From Adiantum capillus-veneris (lineage: Eukaryota; Streptophyta; Polypodiopsida; Polypodiales; Pteridaceae), in assembly GCA_014529385.2 (NCBI GenBank), contig CM043966.1:101663587-101727586 (forward strand): 64,000 nucleotides of DNA. The letters run 5' to 3'. Shown piece after piece: positions 1 to 10,962 of the stretch. The notes under the pieces are model-generated. The model had not been told where the DNA came from and searched no databases. It saw only the letters and a program-made list of their open reading frames with translations. The position numbers and the translations under genes are program-made. How positions within the stretch are numbered: the stretch's first letter is position 1; the number at the start of each line of letters is the position of its first letter.

Positions 1-1
1 T

Positions 2-1455
2 GACACATGGACTTTATGTGATTTGCCTCCTGGCAAAAAAGCCATTGGTACAAAGTGGGTTTACAAGTTGAAACGCAAGCCAGATGGTGAGATCGATCGC
101 CATAAGACTCGACTTGTTGCAAAAGGTTCTGCATAGCAAAAAGGCATAGATTATGAAGAGACTTTTTCTCCCACTTGTCGTATGACTACTGTACGTTTTC
201 TATGTGCATTGGCAGCTCATTTTGGTTGGGATGTATATCAATCAGACATTGTTACCGCTTTCTTGAATGGTGACATATTTGAGGAAGTTTATGTAAGGCA
301 GCCTCGCGGTTTTGTCATAAAAGGACAAGAGGACAAAGTGTGCAGATGTAAGAAGTCTTTGTATGGGTTGAAGCAATATCCTCGTGCTTGGTATGAGAAA
401 TCTGACACTCATTTGGTTAAACGAGGCTTTCGTAACAGTCCAACAGAAAGCACATTGTATGTAAAGCGTGAGGGTGATGTACTTCTCATTGTGGTTCTTT
501 ATGTTGATGATTTGCTGATCACTGGACCAAATGAGAGACATATTGCTGAACTTAAGGCTGATTTGAATGCTACTTTTAAGATGAAAGATTTGGGGTTGTT
601 GCATCATTACTTGGGTATACAGTTTAAGCACTGTGATGGTGGTATTGCCTTGTGTCAGAAAAGTTACATAGAGACATTGCTATGTAAGTTTGGACTTGAG
701 GATTGCAAACCTATTGCCACTCCCATGGAAACAGATTTGAAGTTGAGTCTACATGATGTTGGCGATCTTGCTGATGTCACTCTTTATCAAGCTCCTGTTG
801 GCTGCCTCATTTATGTATGCAACACCAGGCCGGATATTCAGTTTGCAATCTCATAGGTTAGCAGATTTATGCATAGCCCAGGGTCTAAGCATTGGCAGGC
901 TGTCAAGAGGATTTTCCGCTATCTTAGTGGCTATTTACATCTTGGCTTATTTTATCCCAAGGGGGGATCATTGCCGCTAGACTTACATGCTTTTCGGACT
1001 TAGATTGGGCTGGTTGTTTTGACATGAGAGTGTCCACAAGTGGTTTTTGTTTCATGCTTGGCAGTTCATGTATATCATGGTTGAGCAAGAAGAAACCTAC
1101 TATGGCCACTTCGAGTTGTGAGGCTGAGTACAGGGCAGTCTTCACAGCTACGATTGAGTATGTATGGCTCAGACGCCTTATGGCTGATTTGGGTGTTGGA
1201 GAGGACACTGCCAACACTATCTACACTGACATTCAGAGCGCATTGGCAGTTGTGAGGAACCCAGTTTTTCATGCTTGCACAAAGCACATTGAGGTGCATT
1301 ACCACTATGTCACGGAGAGGCTCTCAGCAGGAGAGATCAGCTTGGCTTATGTGCCAACACAGGACAACCTTGCAGATCTTTTCACAAAGGCATTGTCTCA
1401 TGAGAAGCTTGAAGTTTTCCACAAATCTTTGGGCTTACTCCCCTTTGTGGACTGA
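2..1455 (+). pseudogene. Ty1/copia pol remnant: reverse transcriptase and RNase H
   Basis: This is the C-terminal part of a copia polyprotein, entering the window already inside reverse transcriptase. Visible landmarks are the KARLVAKG-like stretch (here KTRLVAKG), the FLNGD segment, SLYGLKQ, the catalytic YVDD (LYVDDLLI near 510), the TRPDIQFAIS stretch and an RNase H end with DLDWAGC, SSCEAEYRA, the KHIEVHYHY segment and LADLFTKAL. Enzymes of this family copy element RNA into DNA in cytoplasmic particles. The frame is broken by TAG at 134-136, TAG at 854-856 (both at positions where relatives have Gln) and a one-base loss in the T run at 991-994, so it cannot make a full enzyme. The stop at 1453-1455 looks like the natural end, followed by a purine tract and the LTR. 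The identification is secure; the gag, protease and integrase parts lie outside the window. Confidence 0.93.
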
Positions 1456-1530
1456 TCATGTCCTTAGGCCATGGCACTTCCCTTTACTCATGTGCCAGCT
1501 CTCGTTCAACGTATCACTCCAGGGGGGATT

Positions 1531-1761
1531 TGTTACCATATGCATGTGGTAGTGATGTGTGTGAACACACTAGGACCGCCGGGGCATTTTTTCCCTCTTT
1601 AGGAGGTTTTTCCCCCGAGCATTGTATATACGCCCATCACTCTAGGTCTATCTATCTTTCCATTGCACACTAAGTAATACACTCTCCATTGTGTTCCTCG
1701 AGCTTCCTTTGTCTTCTCCAAGCTGTGTGTATTTCTCTGCAACCCTAATTCCAACAGAACA
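1531..1761 (+). repeat. 3' LTR of the copia element (right edge approximate)
   Basis: A polypurine tract (AGGGGGGATT) just before 1531 is followed by TGTTACC, the expected start of a copia LTR, placed right after the pol stop. A TATA-like GTATATA lies near 1626. The right end is set at one of two AACA tetramers at 1753-1761, which would mirror the TGTT start; no target-site duplication could be checked because the 5' LTR is outside the window. Confidence 0.6.
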
Positions 1762-1920
1762 TCTGTTGTCGGTTAGAATGTGATGTTGCGTCGTACTCTT
1801 CTGAAAATGGATTTGTTGACTTGCTAGGGGTATAGGTGGACCTTGGTACTTCTTCGGGGACATATGTTGATGTTTTTGGACCTGTTGCCTTTTCTACCTC
1901 CTCTGGGAGTATGTGTATTC

Positions 1921-2570
1921 TCACCCGTACCTATCAACAAAAATGATATCCTTTCCCATAGAAATTTCATAAGAGAATAAGTAAAGAACCTTGTCTTTGC
2001 TTAATTCATTTGGGTAGGGTTCTTTGCATCGAAAATAAGAGACTTCTCCCTCGCTCTCATGCTTGTAAATTCCCACATTCTCATTATAGGTAGAGACCCT
2101 GGTTGTTTTTTTATCATACATAAAAAGAGCTCCAGGTCGATCAATTTTTGGAGGCGGCTCTTGAGCCTCTGAAACCATTTTTCCTTTTGCCTCATTATCT
2201 CCATATTTGTTGTAATCCTCAGGGTTACTAACTATCAGATAGTGGTTCCCCGTTTTGTCTCGGAATCTATCTCCATCATCATAGACTCGAACTATCTCCA
2301 GTGTCTAAGAAGGTCTTTCTTCTATACAAATACACTTGCGTCCCTGATAGTCAAAATAAACTAGGGCTCCCCTAGAGTTTGTTCCTTCTAAGAAGATTAT
2401 AGTGAACTTGGCATCGTTCAAAGGGTTTTGGGAGGTACTTCCTCCTAGAATTGGTCCTTCACCGGAGAAACCTCTTGGCTGTTGACTACCCATTATGAAG
2501 AAGGACTTATCTAATGAAGTGTCAATATCACTACCCTCCTCAATGATCGGTGCTAATGGATCAGCCTTGC
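1921..2570 (-). pseudogene. Unrecognised 3' exon-like ORF with one in-frame stop
   Basis: On the minus strand an acceptor-like GTAATGCAG ends at about 2571 and opens a frame of roughly 215 codons down to TGA at 1921-1923. It is interrupted only by TAG at 2305-2307, where Gln or similar would fit. The product is soluble and mixed-charge, without membrane segments. It includes a GSQQPRGF start-like stretch, a segment ALVYFDYQGRKC, and a Tyr/Glu-rich C terminus ending IFVDRYG. I do not recognise a family. It sits in what may be the interior of a minus-strand LTR element whose primer site is near 5.89 kb, so it may be an element protein or a captured host exon. Codon-like composition and length make chance unlikely, but the function is unknown. 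Confidence 0.45.
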
Positions 2571-2574
2571 CTGC

Positions 2575-3290
2575 ATTACACGCAATTTATCACAATTAAC
2601 CACACACTTGGCGAGGGATCAGTTTCCGCACAACTTCTTGCCTTGCCGCCGCTGAGTATACCTGTACACAAGCGTTTAATTTCGGCAATCGAATCAAAGC
2701 ATTTAACCGCTTGAGGTGGTATTAGTAATGATTGGTATAACTGAAGGGTTAACCTCAACCACTACTATACTCTATACACTTCGGATGTTCTTGATTAGGT
2801 CTACTAATCTGGAACTGTACTTTACTCGAGTGTTTATCAGTCTAGAGGTAAAGTTTCTGTCTTTGCTCCGTCAAAAGGTCAAACAAGGTCCAATTTCACT
2901 TCTGAAAGAAGTTCTGGAACTCTTAGGTCAATTGGAACATCACTCAATTGGACATACTACGCGTAGGATGTCTACCTGCTCTGTTTTGGATGAAATTTGC
3001 ACTATAGATTCTGCTTGATGCGTTGAGTCCATAGCTGTTCTCACTTTTTGATTTGGACACCTATAAGTTGGTGAACTGATAAGAAATATGTTCTAGCAAC
3101 CTGATATTGATCTGACCAGTCAAATCAACTCCAATTTGGACCAAAATTGACTAAGAGGTTTGCCTAAGGCTATACAACACCCTGCTATGCCTACAGTCAG
3201 ATTTTGACTTCAATATCATGCAATGGACATCCTATGCGTAGCATGTCTAACTGCTCAAAATTGCTCCAAATTCAAACCATAGACTCCACT
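2575..3290. other. Non-coding stretch, two copies of an ACGCGT-centred palindrome
   Basis: No convincing gene. It contains near-palindromes at about 2951-2972 and 3226-3247 built on GACAT..TACGCGTA..ATGTC, the same motif found again at 4675 and 5371. Probably interior of a decayed LTR element. Confidence 0.4.
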
Positions 3291-3293
3291 TAA

Positions 3294-4614
3294 CACTAGG
3301 TTGGTAATGGGACACTTTTATGTCCTGTTAAGTGACCATTTTCCTTGAACTATGTCAAGAGTTTCAAAATGGATTTTGAGGTGCTATCTATCTAGAAATT
3401 TGTCTCATGAGCTGAAAAAAACTCGACATTTTTTTGGAATATCAATTCCATCCTTAACATTGTCCTTGCACAACATTTCACAACCTAAACTATGTGAAAA
3501 AACGGGTCCTGTTTTTGCCTTTTTTCAACTTTTTGCAACTATACCACTCTAGAATTCATGTTTGTGAGGTCTATAATGATAGAGAATTATCTTTAGTAGT
3601 CCTCAACATGTCCTGATGCTTCTAGGGAGAAATAAATATTAAAGTTGTAAGTTATGACCAAATTACAAAAATTGTCAAGTCTTGTTTTTTAGCCAATTTT
3701 AGTGCTTCTATGACTTTTTTGGTGGATTTCATGATATCCAAATGTATTTTTGATTTCCTATGTCGCATATTTTAACATAAAGCTAATATTACTTGAGTTT
3801 TGGGGCACCTAATACCCTATTTTGCATAGTACACAACGATGGTCGATTTTTTCAATTATAGAAGAAAACAAACCATTCTAGTATATCAAGTATATCTTTT
3901 TCAATATTGTTGGTTTCATGTAACAACTACATGCATTTTGTAGGTAGTAACCATATCAAGTCATAAGGATCAAATTTGTCTAGATATTGAATAGTTTCTA
4001 TGGGATTCTACAACTCATAATGTTGAACCCAGTTTTTTCATGTTTGCTATATTTAACACTTCATCTTTGTCCCCAAGATTCCCCTTGGTAAGAGATGTAT
4101 TATTCTTTTGACATGTTCCATGGCTCCTTATGAACATAAAGGACAATAGGGAACTAAGAAAACATGCATATATTATTTGTATTGAGCGTGGCTATAGAAA
4201 CTTTGATGATATGTTTGCAGAATGGTAAAAATTCAACTTTTTTGTACCCATTTATTTTGGCAAAACAAAAAATAGTGAGTGAGAAGCAATCATATGTTCT
4301 GATCACCAACCCATTGAAGTTAACTAGAGAATTCATCTCAAGTCCTACAAAATTCCCTAATCTTATTTTTATGCAACAAAACGTAAGAAATGATTGTTTT
4401 GATGATAATGGAATGGTCCACCAACTTTGGAGGCTTGGTGTGACCAAAAGATGAGAAATTTTACAAGTTTCTTATTTTTTCCATGTCTAGTAGACCTTGA
4501 ACTATAACCTCATGAAAGGATTTGACAAAATGAGTGGATCTACTATGGTTTTGGAGGTTTTTTTCAAAACCCTGAAAGGACACTTTTATGTCCTGTTAGG
4601 TTACCAATCTAGTG
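3294..4614. mobile_element. CACTA-like non-autonomous DNA transposon, 1.3 kb
   Basis: The left end CACTAGGTTGGTAA at 3294 and the right end TTACCAATCTAGTG at 4614 are inverted copies (13 of 14 bases) and start with the CACTA typical of En/Spm elements. Each end is followed inward by a copy of GGACACTTTTATGTCCTGTTA in direct orientation, a subterminal repeat as expected for this superfamily. TTAA borders both sides (3290-3293 and 4615-4618); CACTA elements usually duplicate 3 bp, so the 4-bp TTAA is a mild oddity. The interior has only short ORFs, so it would need a transposase from elsewhere. Confidence 0.6.
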
Positions 4615-5880
4615 TTAAGGTGCTGATCACTCTGGTATGCTCACAATTGGATTTGAAGTGCTAAATCATTGTGAACACATCCCACGCGTAGGATGTGTAA
4701 GTGCTTTAATTGACTCCAAACTTGAGCCACAGCTTCCCTTTGATGTCAGCAACCCAATGCTATGCTTAGATTTTAGTTTGGATTTCAATAGACCCCAAAT
4801 TTAGCTATTCTAGCCTTTTTCAGTAAAAAATGCTAAAGTCTGCTTAAAACCCAAATTTTTCACCCAATTGAGATGAAACCTTTCTTATGAACTCAATAAA
4901 TCATGTAGATCATGCTTATGAAGACATCCTATGGTTTTGGTCTTAAAATAATGCCTGCTGGCAGTTTCCTTTCTTTTAGCCTTATCCTGTCAAGATATGG
5001 TCAAGTTCCCCCTTCTAGGTGAAAATAGGGTAATTGCTACCTTCTTAACACTCTGGTCAACTCAGATTTTCAAAATTCTCTCTAGAGCACCCTAGAGACA
5101 TGTACTGGTCCTTTTCTCAAACTAAACAACTACTTTGCCTTCCCTATGCTCTCAGAAAGTGCCAATATGCCTTACAAGTACAAAAATATGCAAATTTCTC
5201 TCAATTTAAACCTTTTCTGAACGTTTTAATTTTTTGAGTCCGCTGTTTAGCTTTTGGGCAATCCAATAAGGGAAAAACACTCAAGTCTATATGCTACTAG
5301 GGTGAAACCCACCTTCTGAACACACAAATGACTTCAGTTTCCCCAAATTCCCTGATAAAGTCCCCCTGGAGACATGCTACGTGTAGGATGTCTACTGTCT
5401 TAAAATTTAAATTTTTTTCTGACAGAAGTACTCCCTATGCTCTGCAGCTCTCTCAGAAATACTCACAGAAACTTTTGAACTTCAATTTAGCTTCTAAACA
5501 CTCTTTTCCGTCTTTTACAGCTCTTTGATGAGCCTAACAGCAAATATAACATGCATGAAGTGCTCCAGATCATAAATCATGATGTCCTACTTACCCTACT
5601 CCTACTCATCATGTGAGATGGTGATTTTGGTGTCTCGGTTGCTTTCTGGCCTCCCCGGACTCTCAAGCTATCCTTTCACCTCCTCTACCACTCCAACTCC
5701 TACTCTCCTACCTAATACTACCTAAGTGGAAGGATCTAGGCCAGACACTCGCTCCCTAGACTCCTCCTAAGACCTAGAGATTCCACCACCCTCTGATCCT
5801 ATCTAAATATAAAATAAGACTCTGGCAAGCCAGAGAATCCCTATCCTCAAGGACTAGTCTCGGTCAACTACCTAGGGTTT
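4615..5880. other. Non-coding stretch, two further ACGCGT palindromes
   Basis: No gene supported. The near-palindromes at 4675-4698 and 5371-5392 match those at 2951 and 3226. The DNA is AT-rich with CT-rich patches near 5640-5760 and looks like degenerate LTR-element interior. Confidence 0.35.
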
Positions 5881-5902
5881 TCATCCCTGGTAGCGGCGCC
5901 AA
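5881..5902 (-). other. Primer-binding site resembling tRNA-Asp type
   Basis: Read on the minus strand, the bases TGGCGCCGCTACCAGGGA differ at three positions from the plant tRNA-Asp complement used by many gypsy-type elements (TGGCGCCGTTGCCGGGGA). Immediately outside, the plus strand reads TGTTGGCGG, the inverted end of an LTR. This implies a minus-strand LTR element whose interior runs left from here. Confidence 0.55.
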
Positions 5903-6600
5903 TGTTGGCGGATACGCCGCAATGGACGTCAGCATATTGAGAACTCACCTAACAAGATTTTTCATCTAAGGACGAAGCTCGACCCGCAGGTGCGTGGAAG
6001 CAAGCATAGGGTGGCAACCTACACTTGACCGACTATTGACTACTTCCTACAAAGGGAACGCGTGGATATGCTGAAATGCAAAAAATGAACAACGTATGCT
6101 CACCGAATCACCAGATATAGCTCGTGGGTCGATCTTGCAAAGCCGGGCCATACACCTGCAATGTAGGTGTTGGCGCGTAGCTCTCTTCAGGGGCAACACG
6201 CTGCACTTCTCCGCACTCGATTCCAACCACCAGTGCGGGCGTAGTGTCAAGATAAAACTCTCACTCTCTCTTGTACACGCTCAACTCACACAGACAAAAA
6301 CTTATAAAAGAATGACAAAAGGTTTCTTGCATTAAGGTCAAAAGTGGTATAAATACCTTACAATCTCAAACCCTAATGTTCCAATTTAACCATCTACTAA
6401 GTCTAAATGTCAAAAATGGGATACAATTTGGAAGCTTCTGCAAGCCCCACTATTTACAAAGGTGAAATGATGGTTTCTTCTCAATTAAGGAATGATTTAC
6501 AAAGGAAATTAGTATTCTACCGGGCAATCATCCTCCGATGGGGGTGTCCAGCCGCGCTCACACCAAGTTTCTTTCTCATGCTCTAACCACCACCTTCTCT
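5903..6600 (-). repeat. Probable 5' LTR of minus-strand element (outer edge undefined)
   Basis: Starts at the TG/CA boundary next to the primer-binding site. A TATA-like stretch (GGTATAAATACC on the plus strand, near 6349) could be its promoter. The outer boundary and a matching 3' LTR near 1.9 kb were not identified, so the extent is a guess. The short ORFs inside have no recognisable product. Confidence 0.35.
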
Positions 6601-6819
6601 CTGAAGCGGTTCTTGCAAATGGTTCGAATTTAGCTTGAAGCATATGGCACTCAAGAATTCAAGAGGTTCTTGACATGTTAGTCGACCTCGACCACCTACA
6701 GGAATTCTTGAATTGTGTAACCCCGCAAGAAGTGTCTAAGGAGTATGCAACAAATTTCTTGAAGGATTTCTTTACGAATCTGCCAAGGTAAATCAAAATT
6801 ACAATTGCTGACAAGTTGT

Positions 6820-7080
6820 AGGTGCAGGTTCTTGACAGTTTCTCTGCAGTTTTTGTGCAAGCAGTTTATGTGCAGTCTGCAGCTTTAGGCAATGTGCAGT
6901 CTAAAGTTTGCATTTTGCAATTTGCAGTTCAACTGTTTACATATTGCAGATTATAGCATTCCAGTTTGTATAATGTAGTTTCAGTTTTTCAGTTTCCAGA
7001 ATGCAGTTTCAGTCTTTCAGCTTACAGAATGCAGTTTTAGGTATTTCAGTTTGCAATGCAGTTTAAGCAGTTTCAGGGTT
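6820..7080. repeat. Low-complexity TGCAGTTT-rich repeat
   Basis: GCAGTTT, TGCAGTCT and TTTCAGTTT variants recur many times over about 260 bases with irregular spacing. It directly precedes the zinc-knuckle ORF and resembles a decayed minisatellite. Confidence 0.6.
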
Positions 7081-7122
7081 TAATGAGGTACAAATGTTCT
7101 CTATTCTTTTGATGTGTGATTA

Positions 7123-7506
7123 ATGGCAGAGAAGAAGAAGAAAAAGTGTGCAATTTGTCAAAAAGATGGGCACTGTGCAAAGCAATGTCCTTACATATGT
7201 AAGCCTTGTCAAAAGGAGGATGTTTGTGTCAAGTATTGCATGTCGCAGCTGTGCAAGGATTTGTATCAAATTATGCAGAGTTTTTAGGATGCATCATGTC
7301 ATCAGGACATGTGTGATGCTCAAGAGGATTTAGATTGGTTTTTTGATTTTCTTGATGATGCACATGAGTGGCATACTAGTTGAATTGGTAAGAAGAGAAA
7401 GTCATGCTCAACCGTAAGGCGGATATCCAGGTTTCAAGAAGCGGCTGAAGGTCTGCTAGAGAAGTATGAATATGAGTTTGATGATTACCTTAGTGATGAT
7501 GATTAG
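7123..7506 (+). pseudogene. Small zinc-knuckle acidic protein, broken by two stops
   Basis: An ATG at 7123 opens a Lys-rich start followed by CAICQKDGHCAKQC, a perfect C-x2-C-x4-H-x4-C zinc knuckle as found in retroelement Gag proteins and RNA-binding proteins. More Cys residues follow in a C-x2-C-rich stretch. The same frame continues past TAG at 7285-7287 and TGA at 7381-7383 to TAG at 7504-7506, with an acidic tail ending YLSDDD. Both internal stops can be explained by C-to-T changes (CAG, CGA). Total length would be 127 codons. It may be a Gag-like nucleic-acid-binding protein of an unidentified retroelement or EPRV-like element; no capsid or polymerase motif was found beside it. Confidence 0.5.
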
Positions 7507-7689
7507 CAATGGTGTTTTCAACAACCTCTTACTCTTTCCAACCTAAAACAACCTCAAATTGTCAGTTTTTAGTTAACACAGTTTTGAGGCACTTACAGTT
7601 TCAAAACCTGAAGTTTTAAAGACTGAATCTGATTTTTCAGCACCTGAAGGTTTTCAACCTAATTTTGATGTTCTTGAATATGGGATCAA

Positions 7690-8178
7690 AGTTGTAGATA
7701 CTCAGATTATTGAAGAGAAGAAATTGATTCAAGAATGAGAGTTTGTTCAATGCAAGGGAGATGAAACCCAAAAGATGTTGGTGGAGGACGAGGAAGCCAG
7801 GAGCAACTCATGAGCCAAAGGAGCCAAGAGGATTGCCAGCTTGAGAAGAAGGGAATACAAGTGGGAGTGAGCGAGAGAAGCCACCAATATCCCATGCAAA
7901 CCCATATACCAACATTTGACATCAATCTTGAAGAGGTTGAAATTCAGGGAGACATCAGATTTTATTGTAATGAAGTGCAAGAGCTGAAGATAGATGCAGA
8001 CATAATGTGTGCTACTAATGAGGATAATGTGATGAATAAGTTTTTGATGAATCTTGATGATGAGGAGTATTCGACAGGTGACAGTCCGGGAGGTGTTTGT
8101 GTTGATGGAGAAGAATTTTTTGGAGTTTTTAAGACTGAAAGCCAATTTCTAGGAGTGTATATGAATTATTCATTGTGA
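7690..8178 (+). pseudogene. Fragmented acidic ORF, unknown
   Basis: The longest open piece, 7810-8178, encodes a 122-residue acidic segment with Asp/Glu-rich stretches (FDINLEEVEIQ, NLDDEEYS). It continues the acidic character of the zinc-knuckle ORF upstream and of the ORFs at 8.67 and 9.5 kb, which lie in different frames. No family recognised. Taken together, these pieces look like one long decayed reading frame. Confidence 0.3.
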
Positions 8179-8671
8179 AGACAAGGATCTTCAATTTCAG
8201 GTCCCTGAATTACCAGTTTTGATAGCGAAGGTCCCTGATTTGCAAAGTTTCGGAATTCAAGTCCTTGATCCAAAAAAACTGATTTGCAAAGGAGTTTAGT
8301 ACCTGAATTTGCTGAATATTGAAGTCTTGCGATTTCTCAAGTGGAGATGATCAACAATTTCTCATTAGAGTTGCAGAATGAGAGGCATTCAAGTATGGTT
8401 GCGGAAAATGAAGTGGTTTCCAAAATCAAGTAACTTCAGGAAGAAAGGCATCATTGATGGTGGCGAATATTTCTCAGGTTTGAGATGAATTTGACTTGCA
8501 TATTTCTTACTGTTATGAGGTTCATAATGCTATTCAAAAAGTTGTTTTGGATAAGGATAATCAAATTGAGAACTTGAAGCTTCAACTTACTCAAATCAAG
8601 AATATGGAGTCTTCTTCAAATCAAGAATATGGAGTCTTCTTCAAATCTTGATGTTACAGAAGGTTTCTTAA

Positions 8672-8959
8672 ATGATGATGTTGTTATCAATGATCTTCAA
8701 TGTTGGTGCTTTTACAAATGCAGTCATGGATATTGGAAGTCCATCTTTTTTCAATGAAGTTCATTTTACTACTGATATTCTTGATTATTTATACCAAGTT
8801 TCTGATTTCAATGGTTTTGTTGATGCTGAGGAGATGGTTTTGATTGATGATTATGCAAGTATTTTGGAAATTCTTGATGAGGGTGAAGTGGGTTTTCCTG
8901 AAGATGGTTCTACATTTCTATGTGATGTTGATGATGGAGTCAAAAAGTTTTTAGTTTAA
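8672..8959 (+). pseudogene. Acidic ORF fragment, unknown
   Basis: A 95-codon open segment rich in Asp, Glu and Phe/Val with no Lys-rich regions. Just upstream, at 8593-8645, a short direct duplication of TCAAATCAAGAATATGGAGTC occurs. It is probably part of the same decayed gene as the neighbouring acidic segments; no domain recognised. Confidence 0.3.
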
Positions 8960-9497
8960 GGGAGATATCACTGATTGGACAGTTTTGCAGCTATAAAGTG
9001 GATTTCTTTATGTTTTTGAGAGGGGATGCGAGCAAGCCATCTTGGTGGTGTTTTTCATGTGTGAAGGAGATTTCAACTTCTTATTTTTTAAGCCTTGAAT
9101 CAAATCAATTTGATGAAAAAGAAGATCCGTTTTGGTGTTTTCTAAATCATAATTTTTAGGATAATCAGTTGTTTTGGCATACGAAGTCTAAATAAGGTTT
9201 CCTAGTGTTTCATCTATATGCAAAGATATTGGATGTGCTCAAGAGGTAGTGTCTAATGGTTGTTGCAAAGTTTTCATCCTACCTTGAATCTTTCTTCATT
9301 CTTCTTGAAGGGAAAACCGAACCTGAACCTAAACCTGACCATGAACCTGAAGCTGAATTTGACCGTGAACCTGAACCTGAACCTGCTATACTGAATTTAG
9401 ATATGTACTTGAATATGAAAATGGGCCGAAAGACCTGAAATCACTTGAAGAAGAGGAGAGTTTTCTACTTTGTAGAAGGTATCTCAATTCAAGATAT

Positions 9498-10103
9498 GTG
9501 GAGAAAATGAAGCCTGAAATGATGGAGTACATGAAGGAAGTTTGGAAGAAAATGAAACTCATGGTGTATGATGTGGTCAGTAAACCATATCAGATCTTTG
9601 AAAAAGAAGAAGAAGCCAAAGAGAAGAGTTTGTTCCTGCAGAGGCAATATGATGAGTTGAAACAGCAGTTTGAGCAGTTGTAGAAGCAAGAGGATTAGCA
9701 CCAACATGATGAACCTGAACAACAGAGTGCTCAGGGTGATACTGCAATAATGGAGCAAATTGATACTGAAGTTCAGGTATAGTTAGCTGAAGCTGCAGCC
9801 ACAATTCTAGTTGTAGTTGCAGCTGAAGAAAAAGATGTTGCAGGTGGACCACAACACTTTAAAGATCCGGTATTGTCTATTGTTGATGAGATACTCAATG
9901 CAGAGGATGCTACAGTTGCAATGAAAGCACCTAAAGCTGAAGTGGATGCAGGATTTGGTAAAGATAGTAAGGAAACTACAACTGAAGGGGAAAGTTCACA
10001 ACCAATTGAACTTGAAGATAATTTTGATGTTGATGTTCTTGATGAAGGGATGGGTTCTCACAATGTTTGCGAAACATTGCCCACCGGGTGTGCCAAGTGT
10101 TAG
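9498..10103 (+). pseudogene. Coiled-coil/acidic ORF with three in-frame TAG codons
   Basis: One frame runs from ATG 9498 to TAG 10101-10103, about 200 codons, interrupted by TAG at 9681, 9696 and 9780. All three sit in Gln/Glu-rich context (QFEQL, KQED, EVQV), so each is readily explained as CAG to TAG. The first 60 residues are Lys/Glu/Met-rich with heptad-like spacing and should form a coiled coil. The rest is Ala/Glu/Asp-rich and ends CETLPTGCAKC. A segment at 9317-9389 upstream encodes a Pro-Glu repeat (EPEPKPDHEPE) in another frame. It may be the C-terminal part of a Gag-like or structural element protein; function unknown. Confidence 0.4.
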
Positions 10104-10455
10104 TGCCTGATGTGTTAGGACATTTATCTTTTTGGACTTTTAAGTAAGGTCTTAGCTTTAAACCTTAGGAGCATGTTTACACAAGATCTCTATGCCTAGG
10201 TAGTTGGAAATACCTAAACGGTCACATGACGAGTAGCAATTTTTGGATGTAACTACCCTACAGTTTGCAGTTTGCAGTCTTCGTCCTGCAACCGTACTAC
10301 TATTTTAGGCCTATAGTTGGATGTTGATGATGAATACAGGGTAGATTAGTACTTTCTCTTACTTATCCATGGTCTCTTGGGTTCATACAATCTGCAGTTT
10401 TCATGGTGTAATGTGCAGTCCCTTGTACTCGTTTTCCTGCATACTGCATGATTTT

Positions 10456-10460
<5 letters not shown>

Positions 10461-10547
<87 letters not shown>

Positions 10548-10614
10548 AACTCTAACCCACCAAAAAATAGAACTCCAACAAACCTCAAAGATCCATTTGG
10601 CCAAGACTTGAAGC

Positions 10615-10691
<77 letters not shown>
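10461..10691. repeat. Two (GA)n microsatellites
   Basis: GA dinucleotide runs occupy about 10,461-10,543 and 10,617-10,691, separated by about 75 bases of unique DNA. The ORFs across them (poly Arg-Glu or Leu-Ser) are repeat artefacts. Confidence 0.97.
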
Positions 10692-10697
<6 letters not shown>

Positions 10698-10887
10698 GTT
10701 TTAATGTCATAGGAACACATCAAGAAATCTCAAATCTCTATCTCACAAGTCTTGAACCTAAGACCTAATATTTAAAAGGGAATAGTGATAACCAATCTGC
10801 TACACTTAAAGGTTATTATAGTTTTCTTTTCTTATTGACTGAGAGAGATCCCAGAGATCTACCCGACAAGTACTAAACTCAAAACGT

Positions 10888-10909
10888 TTTGTGTATGTGT
10901 GTGTGTGTG

Positions 10910-10960
<51 letters not shown>
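10888..10960. repeat. (GT)n/(GA)n compound microsatellite
   Basis: A GT run at about 10,891-10,911 passes directly into a GA run ending near 10,960. The rest of 10,700-11,690 shows no gene; it is AT-rich with scattered short ORFs. Confidence 0.95.

Positions 10961-10962
<2 letters not shown>

Noticed and set aside
10369-10723. ORFs of poly Arg-Glu and Leu-Ser
   Set aside because: Direct translation of GA microsatellites; no start context or conserved flanks.
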